From Lachnospiraceae bacterium (lineage in GTDB: Bacteria > Bacillota > Clostridia > Lachnospirales > Lachnospiraceae): a DNA stretch of 9,437 nucleotides. Of this stretch, positions 4,887 to 9,437 are shown piece after piece. Position 1 is the stretch's first letter; each line of letters starts with the position of its first letter. The notes below the pieces were generated by a model, which saw only the letters and a list, made by a program, of their open reading frames with translations, did no database searches and was not told the origin of the DNA. The position numbers and the translations under genes were made by a program. The DNA is taken from contig JAFUXY010000183.1 of the NCBI GenBank assembly GCA_017477005.1, forward strand, positions 1 through 9,437, written 5' to 3'.

Positions 4887-6026
4887 TCAAGCTGCATAAG
4901 CTACTTCATCAGCAGCCGCCTTGGGCAAGCGAATATACACGCCAAAACCTTTGTTTCTCTCACTCCGTGCATATACCTTTCCCCCGTACTGTTCGACAAT
5001 CGAAGCAACCTGCGCCAAACCATGACCAGTTCCGTCCCTTTGTTTGTTGGCTGGATCGTATTGTTCGAAAATATGGCTGGCTGCTTGCGAAGAAATTCCC
5101 TCGCCATTGTCTTTCATAACAATGAAAAGGTCGTCAGCTACTTCTGAAAGTGTGATTTGCAACATTCCGGAACGGTTCATGTGCTTGACAGAATTGTCGA
5201 TAATACTTGTAAATAAAGTATCCATCAATCCCCGATCCACCTGTGCATAGAGACGTTCATCCGGTGCCAGGATTCGTACATCAAGTCCCGCCCTTTCTAC
5301 TGCATCTCTCATTTTTCGGACAGCAGATTCAGCAGCCTTTGCGATGTCAACCCTCTCAGAATGCTCCAATGATTCGGATGCCATTATCTCATCTGAGATA
5401 TTCAACAACTCAGAATCCGTCACATCTTCTGAATTCTTCCATGATTCAGAATCCACTGTGTCCTCAAATTGCTTCCGCGACCCGGAATCCGCCACATTTC
5501 CTGGTGCATTCAATCGACCGGAATCAGCAGCGTCTTCAGAATCCATCGACTTTTTGCCGGAAAACAGTGCATGCACCGACTCTGCCCCGGCACCAAGCCT
5601 AGCAGAAAAACGTTTGTTGGATCCTTCAAGGAAAGATTTTACTTTTTCTAATTCTTCGGAAAGAGACTCCGATTTTTGCTTGTAATAAAGATTTTCTTGC
5701 TCAATAGACAGGATCCTCTTGCTTGACTCCTCTAAACGGCTCTCAGCCAGCTCTAGCTGCTCGCACCGCTCTGCCAGTTGTTCAACTAGCTTGTCCACTT
5801 GAATCCTAGATTGGTTGTGCCTGGAATCCTCGCTGAAATGGTCTGTCACAAACTGTTCTTCGGCATAAATCACCCCCCATAGGATGGTCAGCAGGAAAAA
5901 AACGCCTCCACTGACTTCACACGCAAGCATACCAACGTCCACACCCAGAGTAAAACACACCAAAAACACACCGTGAGCAACAACTGCGAATCCCAGCAAC
6001 AACGCCTGTGTCACTGAAAATCTCAT
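4887..6026 (-). CDS. Membrane sensor with histidine-kinase-type ATPase domain, no recognisable phosphoacceptor histidine, 379 aa
   Basis: Two membrane segments (about 7-29 and 34-55) with almost no extracellular loop are followed by a coiled coil (about 70-135), a repeat-rich linker (about 160-226) and a C-terminal HATPase_c domain. The ATP-binding boxes are clear: N box IIDNSVKH with Asn278, G1 box DNGEG (306-310), F box IFEQYDP, and G2 box GTGHGL (332-337). The usual dimerisation/phosphotransfer domain with an H-box such as SHELRTP is absent. The repeat linker and the segment AKAAESAVRKMRDAVERAG sit where it should be. AAGGAG precedes the ATG at 6026. No response regulator is in the window. 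The next gene, 19 bp on, is the secreted SH3 protein. It may be a non-canonical kinase, an ATP-binding signal transducer, or a partner of another kinase. The fold is certain and kinase activity is doubtful. Confidence 0.82.
   Translation of the reverse strand: MRFSVTQALLLGFAVVAHGVFLVCFTLGVDVGMLACEVSGGVFFLLTILWGVIYAEEQFVTDHFSEDSRHNQSRIQVDKLVEQLAERCEQLELAESRLEESSKRILSIEQENLYYKQKSESLSEELEKVKSFLEGSNKRFSARLGAGAESVHALFSGKKSMDSEDAADSGRLNAPGNVADSGSRKQFEDTVDSESWKNSEDVTDSELLNISDEIMASESLEHSERVDIAKAAESAVRKMRDAVERAGLDVRILAPDERLYAQVDRGLMDTLFTSIIDNSVKHMNRSGMLQITLSEVADDLFIVMKDNGEGISSQAASHIFEQYDPANKQRDGTGHGLAQVASIVEQYGGKVYARSERNKGFGVYIRLPKAAADEVAYAA
5349..5528 (-). repeat. Five degenerate 36-bp (12-residue) repeats in the sensor linker
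   Basis: Residues 167-226 of the sensor read as five 12-residue units: ADSGRLNAPGNV, ADSGSRKQFEDT, VDSESWKNSEDV, TDSELLNISDEI and MASESLEHSERV. The shared pattern is x-D-S-E/G at positions 1-4 and S/F-E/D near the end. The DNA repeats with the same 36-bp period but has diverged, so the duplication is not recent. The stretch is acidic and Ser-rich, probably flexible or a loose helix. Confidence 0.75.
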
Positions 6027-6105
6027 TTTTTTCTCCTTCCATTTTGGATCCTATTCGCATTTCCCCATTCGCAAACAGTATCCATCTGAAATTCTCTCCT
6101 TATAC

Positions 6106-6135
6106 AGTATACCACCTTTCCCATCAGAAAACCAG
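6106..6135 (-). promoter_or_regulatory. Extended -10 promoter of the sensor/SH3 operon
   Basis: On the minus strand TATACT (6111-6106) is preceded by TGG, a full extended -10 motif. A weak -35, CTGGTT (6135-6130), lies 18 bp upstream. The -10 is part of a perfect 11-bp palindrome TATACAGTATA (6101-6111), a possible operator. The start would give an mRNA leader of about 73 nt to the ATG at 6026. Confidence 0.55.
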
Positions 6136-6165
6136 TATTATTTTCAAATTTTTTCTACCTATGGG
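6120..6165. repeat. Inverted repeat between the 594-aa gene and the sensor promoter
   Basis: CCCATCAGAAAA (6120-6131) and TTTTCTACCTATGGG (6151-6165) are complementary apart from a three-base bulge, with a 19-nt AT-rich loop. On the minus strand it starts seven bases after the 594-aa stop but has no U-tract after it. It overlaps the weak -35 of the next promoter, so it may be a factor-assisted transcript end, an operator, or both. Confidence 0.5.
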
Positions 6166-6171
6166 ACAGAT

Positions 6172-7956
6172 TCATTTCTTCTCAACAATTGCGTAGGCAT
6201 ACGTGCAAATCTGAGGAAGATCCGTGCAGAAAATAAAAATTTCATACACGCCTGGATTCGAAGGCGCCGTATAGATACCATCCGCGGAAATATCGCCTGT
6301 CCCGCTCTCCGTCAGTTCATAACAAATATCCATCGGCTTCATATTATTGAACTGTACGCCGAAATAATGACTTTCTCCGGTCTGGATTCGAACAGTCGGC
6401 GTCTCAGGTGAAATACTCATGCCGCGGGTATAGATATTCCCGGATTGCTCCTCCCTGGCCGGGCATTTGATTGCCACCCATCGATACATCAGAGCAATGG
6501 CATCCACATCATCTAATATACGGGCACCGATCTCAAAGCTGCCCTTGTCATTCAAGACGCATACGGCTGTTTCTGCCAGAACAACGTTTCGCTGTTTTCT
6601 CGCAAAAATCTCGGGATTTCCATAGATCGTTCTCTGCCCGCCTCCATACGTCTTGTCGCCCACGGAAATACCTTCATAGCCTACATCGACATAGACCTTG
6701 CCCTCCCCGAGACCATGGTAGATTTCTCCGGAATAATAGATATCGCCCTTTCGAACCTCCTCGCTCAACGGAATTTCCACCACGCCGGTCGCTATTTCCA
6801 ATCCACTCTTTTCGCTTGTCCTTGTCTCCGGTGTGTCATCTTCAACAAGTCTCTCCTGCCTAATATCGGAAAATGCGAGTTTCTTGACAAAGAATCCCGT
6901 GTACTCGCTTCTCAACAGATCCTGCGACGGCACACTCAGGTATTTTTTGATGCCGTTTTCAAAGACGTTTTCAATGCGATAGGTGTTCTCGGTACGCATC
7001 AGCTCCAAATCCGCCAGACGGATGAAATCATCGCCCCGGGCACCGATCGCCTTCATCTCGAGGCTTATCCGCCCGATCTCCCTATTGATCAGGCTTTCGG
7101 GCGCCTCATTCGACAGATGTATCTCGAGCGAGAAATGAGTGGGTACCTTGATCCCCCTATCGTTTTCAAAGGCCTGTGCCGACCCGGCCTGCAGGACGAT
7201 ATTCGCCGTATCCACCGGCAGATCCAGTGTCTCCATCCAATAATCGAAAGAAGCACGTTCGCCTTTTTTGAGGCAAAGGTCTTTTAATTCAATCTGCAGG
7301 TGTTTCTCCCCGAACTCAGAGAGAAACGTCGGCGTTTGCAAAATTCCAAAATAATTCAGCGACACATCTGCATCCGAAATCTTCTCTACCTCGACAATGG
7401 CCCGCACAAGATGCCTGCGGCTGACCGTAGCTGGCAGAATAAATTGCACAAGGTAATTCTCGTTTGCGAGCAGCGCATCCTTCGCCAGAAACGCAGTTTC
7501 TATGGAAGCAGCCTCGGGAAGTTCCTCCGTATCCATCACAAACAACTGGTAGCCCTCCCGCACTCGATTGCATTGAGCTTCCACATCTGGATCATCCGGT
7601 TCGTTTGCGTTGGCTTTGTGCGTACCCTCTTCATAGTAACGAATACAAAGGCTCGCCTTGTTCGTACGCAGCTCTTCAAAACCGATAATCGCTGAGAGCT
7701 TTTGCTTCTCGGAGGTATCGACCACGATCAAACGACCCGTCCCATCGATCGCAGCGCCGCTTTCTACCAACAGCGACTGATCATCGAGGGGGAACACGCC
7801 GAGGCCACAGACGATCCCATTTCCATACATCAAAGCGTTCAAGAACCGCTGCTTGTTGTTCAAATAGGTCTGTTCCGCCGTGAAATCCGTACTCAGCAGG
7901 CGCCTTCCAGGATAATACCGATTGCGTTCAAATGGGTAGATTTGCGTGTTGTTCAT
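6172..7956 (-). CDS. 594-aa orphan structural-type protein with C-terminal Ig-like domain, coupled to glpK
   Basis: The first 80 residues carry [36 protein letters not shown] and NGIVCGLGV. This F-x-R-N-R-Y-x-x-G ... DF ... EQ-x-Y ... GxVCGL signature I associate with hypothetical proteins beside phage-tail-like or extracellular contractile injection (eCIS) baseplate genes. That link is from memory and of moderate certainty. The middle is beta-rich with no catalytic motif recognised. The last 85 residues form a bacterial Ig-like domain, with [20 protein letters not shown] as hallmark. There is no signal peptide or membrane segment. The ATG at 7956 overlaps the glpK TGA (ATGA), and the SD AGGAG lies inside the end of glpK, implying translational coupling. 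No tail tube, sheath or baseplate genes follow in the window. It may be an isolated surface or particle component. Gene reality is certain and function open. Confidence 0.8.
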   Translation of the reverse strand: MNNTQIYPFERNRYYPGRRLLSTDFTAEQTYLNNKQRFLNALMYGNGIVCGLGVFPLDDQSLLVESGAAIDGTGRLIVVDTSEKQKLSAIIGFEELRTNKASLCIRYYEEGTHKANANEPDDPDVEAQCNRVREGYQLFVMDTEELPEAASIETAFLAKDALLANENYLVQFILPATVSRRHLVRAIVEVEKISDADVSLNYFGILQTPTFLSEFGEKHLQIELKDLCLKKGERASFDYWMETLDLPVDTANIVLQAGSAQAFENDRGIKVPTHFSLEIHLSNEAPESLINREIGRISLEMKAIGARGDDFIRLADLELMRTENTYRIENVFENGIKKYLSVPSQDLLRSEYTGFFVKKLAFSDIRQERLVEDDTPETRTSEKSGLEIATGVVEIPLSEEVRKGDIYYSGEIYHGLGEGKVYVDVGYEGISVGDKTYGGGQRTIYGNPEIFARKQRNVVLAETAVCVLNDKGSFEIGARILDDVDAIALMYRWVAIKCPAREEQSGNIYTRGMSISPETPTVRIQTGESHYFGVQFNNMKPMDICYELTESGTGDISADGIYTAPSNPGVYEIFIFCTDLPQICTYAYAIVEKK

Positions 7957-9437
7957 AAACTCCCTCGCTCCTTTCCGGACGCCTGCCCGACAGCCTTTTT
8001 CCAGCCCGCAATCTTTTGCTCCCGTTCCTCCGAAGATATTTGGGCTTCAAAGCGTGCGTCCAGCTTCCAGTTTCCTTCTACTGCCCCTCTTTCCTTCCAA
8101 TAGCCCACGGCCAATCCCGCAAGATAGGCAGCCCCCAAAGCCGTCGTTTCCACACAGTCCGGACGCAGCACCGCTATATCCGAGATATCGGCCTGTGCCT
8201 GCATCAAATAATCATTGGCGCTCGCGCCGCCGTCTACCTTCAAAAAAGCGATCTCTACCCCTGCATCCGCCTTCATTACCTCCAAGATGTCCTGAATCTG
8301 ATAGGCAATGGAATCGAGTGTTGCGCGAATAATATGGTACTTGTTGACCCCTCTCGTGAGTCCCACAATAACGCCCCTGGCCATCGGATCCCAGTAAGGC
8401 GCACCGAGTCCCGTAAAAGCCGGAACCACATAGCATCCGTTGGTGTTGGTTACTTTTCTTGCCAGGTAATCTGTGTCCTCTGAGGCTTCGATCAGCCGCA
8501 GCTCATCCCTCAGCCACTGAATCGCCGCTCCGGCCACAAAGACAGAACCTTCGAGCGCATACGTCACCTCGCCGTCAATGCCCCACGCAATAGTCGTCAC
8601 AAGCCCATTCTCCGAGTAAATCGGTTTGTGACCAATATTCATCAATAGAAAACCGCCTGTTCCATAGGTGTTTTTCACATCTCCTTTGGCAAAACAAGTC
8701 TGCCCGAAAAGCGCGGCCTGCTGGTCTCCCGCCGCGCCGGCTATCGGTATCTCGGCGCCAAACCAGTCTGCATCTGCATATCCGTATACGCAGCTAGAAG
8801 GCATTACCTTGGGCAGCATCGACTTTGGAATCGCAAGCTCCGAAAGAATATCTTCATCCCATCGAAGCGTATTGATATTGAATAGCATCGTTCTGGACGC
8901 ATTTGAATAATCCGTCACATGCACCTTCCCCTTGGTCAACTTCCAGATCAGCCAGGTCTCCACCGTACCAAACAATAGGTCCCCGTTTTTTGCGGAATCA
9001 TATGCCCCTTCCACATGATCCAAAATCCATTTTATCTTTGTCGCTGAAAAATAAGCGTCAATGACCAGCCCGGTTTTTTTCCGGTATTCTTCGGTCAGCC
9101 CCTTTTCCTTTAAGGCGTTGCAGTAGTCGGCCGTGCGGCGGCATTGCCACACAATGGCACGGTATATCTGCCTCCCCGTCCTTTTGTCCCATACAACGGC
9201 AGTCTCCCGCTGGTTGGTAATCCCAATTACTGCAATGTCCTTTGCCTTGACTCCAACCTTGCGCATCGCCTCCTCGGCCACGATGCGTATGCTTGAGAAA
9301 ATTTCCTCTGCGTCATGCTCCACCCATCCCGGTTTCGGAAAATGCTGAACAAATTCCCTCTGCGCCATGCTCTGCGGCTTGCCATTTTCATCAAACAAAA
9401 TGCATCGGTTGCTTGTCGTCCCGGCGTCCAGCGCCAT
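7953..9437 (-). CDS. glpK: Glycerol kinase (first few residues outside the window)
   Basis: GlpK transfers phosphate from ATP to glycerol, giving sn-glycerol 3-phosphate in the cytoplasm. The 494 residues seen align along their length with FGGY-family glycerol kinase: ATP-binding [14 protein letters not shown], substrate residues Arg77-Glu78 (ITNQRET), Tyr129, Asp238-Gln239 ([11 protein letters not shown], Asp238 being the catalytic base), [19 protein letters not shown], and the FGGY signature [18 protein letters not shown]. The Met at the edge equals an internal residue of other GlpKs (usually preceded by a short YVV/YVM strand), so the true start lies a few codons beyond 9437. The loop before PIAG ([13 protein letters not shown]) lacks the His that HPr phosphorylates in the Enterococcus-type enzyme, so PTS activation is unlikely. 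Its stop overlaps the next start (ATGA). No glpF or glpD is visible here. Confidence 0.97.
   Translation of the reverse strand: MALDAGTTSNRCILFDENGKPQSMAQREFVQHFPKPGWVEHDAEEIFSSIRIVAEEAMRKVGVKAKDIAVIGITNQRETAVVWDKRTGRQIYRAIVWQCRRTADYCNALKEKGLTEEYRKKTGLVIDAYFSATKIKWILDHVEGAYDSAKNGDLLFGTVETWLIWKLTKGKVHVTDYSNASRTMLFNINTLRWDEDILSELAIPKSMLPKVMPSSCVYGYADADWFGAEIPIAGAAGDQQAALFGQTCFAKGDVKNTYGTGGFLLMNIGHKPIYSENGLVTTIAWGIDGEVTYALEGSVFVAGAAIQWLRDELRLIEASEDTDYLARKVTNTNGCYVVPAFTGLGAPYWDPMARGVIVGLTRGVNKYHIIRATLDSIAYQIQDILEVMKADAGVEIAFLKVDGGASANDYLMQAQADISDIAVLRPDCVETTALGAAYLAGLAVGYWKERGAVEGNWKLDARFEAQISSEEREQKIAGWKKAVGQASGKERGSL

Overview
The window looks like chromosomal DNA of a low-to-moderate GC Firmicute. 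Supporting signs are purine-rich Shine-Dalgarno (SD) sequences of the AGGAGG type, several TTG starts chosen by strong SDs, sigma-A-type promoters with 17-bp spacers, an SpoIIIE/FtsK translocase and a tRNA gene without an encoded CCA. I cannot tell Clostridia, Negativicutes or another class apart from this sequence. Every supported gene lies on the minus strand, so transcription runs from high to low coordinates. The two ends hold housekeeping genes and the middle (about 1.1-4.9 kb) is more AT-rich and looks accessory.

Layout in transcription order. At 9437-7953 is glycerol kinase GlpK, cut at its N-terminus by the window edge. Its TGA stop overlaps the ATG of a 594-aa protein (7956-6172) in an ATGA junction. 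That protein has an N-terminal domain I associate, at moderate confidence, with proteins near phage-tail-like contractile injection genes, plus a C-terminal bacterial Ig-like domain. A 145-bp gap with an inverted repeat and an extended -10 promoter leads into a two-gene operon: a membrane protein with a histidine-kinase-type ATPase domain but no recognisable phosphoacceptor histidine (6026-4887), and a secreted SH3-domain protein (4867-4406). A 254-bp AT-rich gap with a 29/10/29-bp repeat array precedes an AAA+ ATPase with a C-terminal winged helix (4151-3087).

Next is a strong promoter, tRNA-Ser(UGA) (2966-2881) and its terminator. A Uma2-family (DUF820) PD-(D/E)XK-like protein (2824-2243) has its SD directly beside the terminator U-tract. 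A secreted beta-propeller-like protein (2185-1340), a 55-aa unknown protein (1308-1141) and a strong terminator (1112-1075) follow. A new promoter then drives an unusually long, palindrome-rich leader of about 218 nt into the FtsK/SpoIIIE gene, of which only the membrane domain and start of the linker (800-1) are in the window.

The most interesting points are the translational coupling of glpK to an orphan injection-structure-like protein, the histidine-less sensor with a 12-residue degenerate repeat where the dimerisation/phosphotransfer domain should be, the ftsK leader with mutually exclusive pairings, and the Uma2 gene placed directly behind a tRNA terminator. No complete new multi-gene system can be shown from this window alone.
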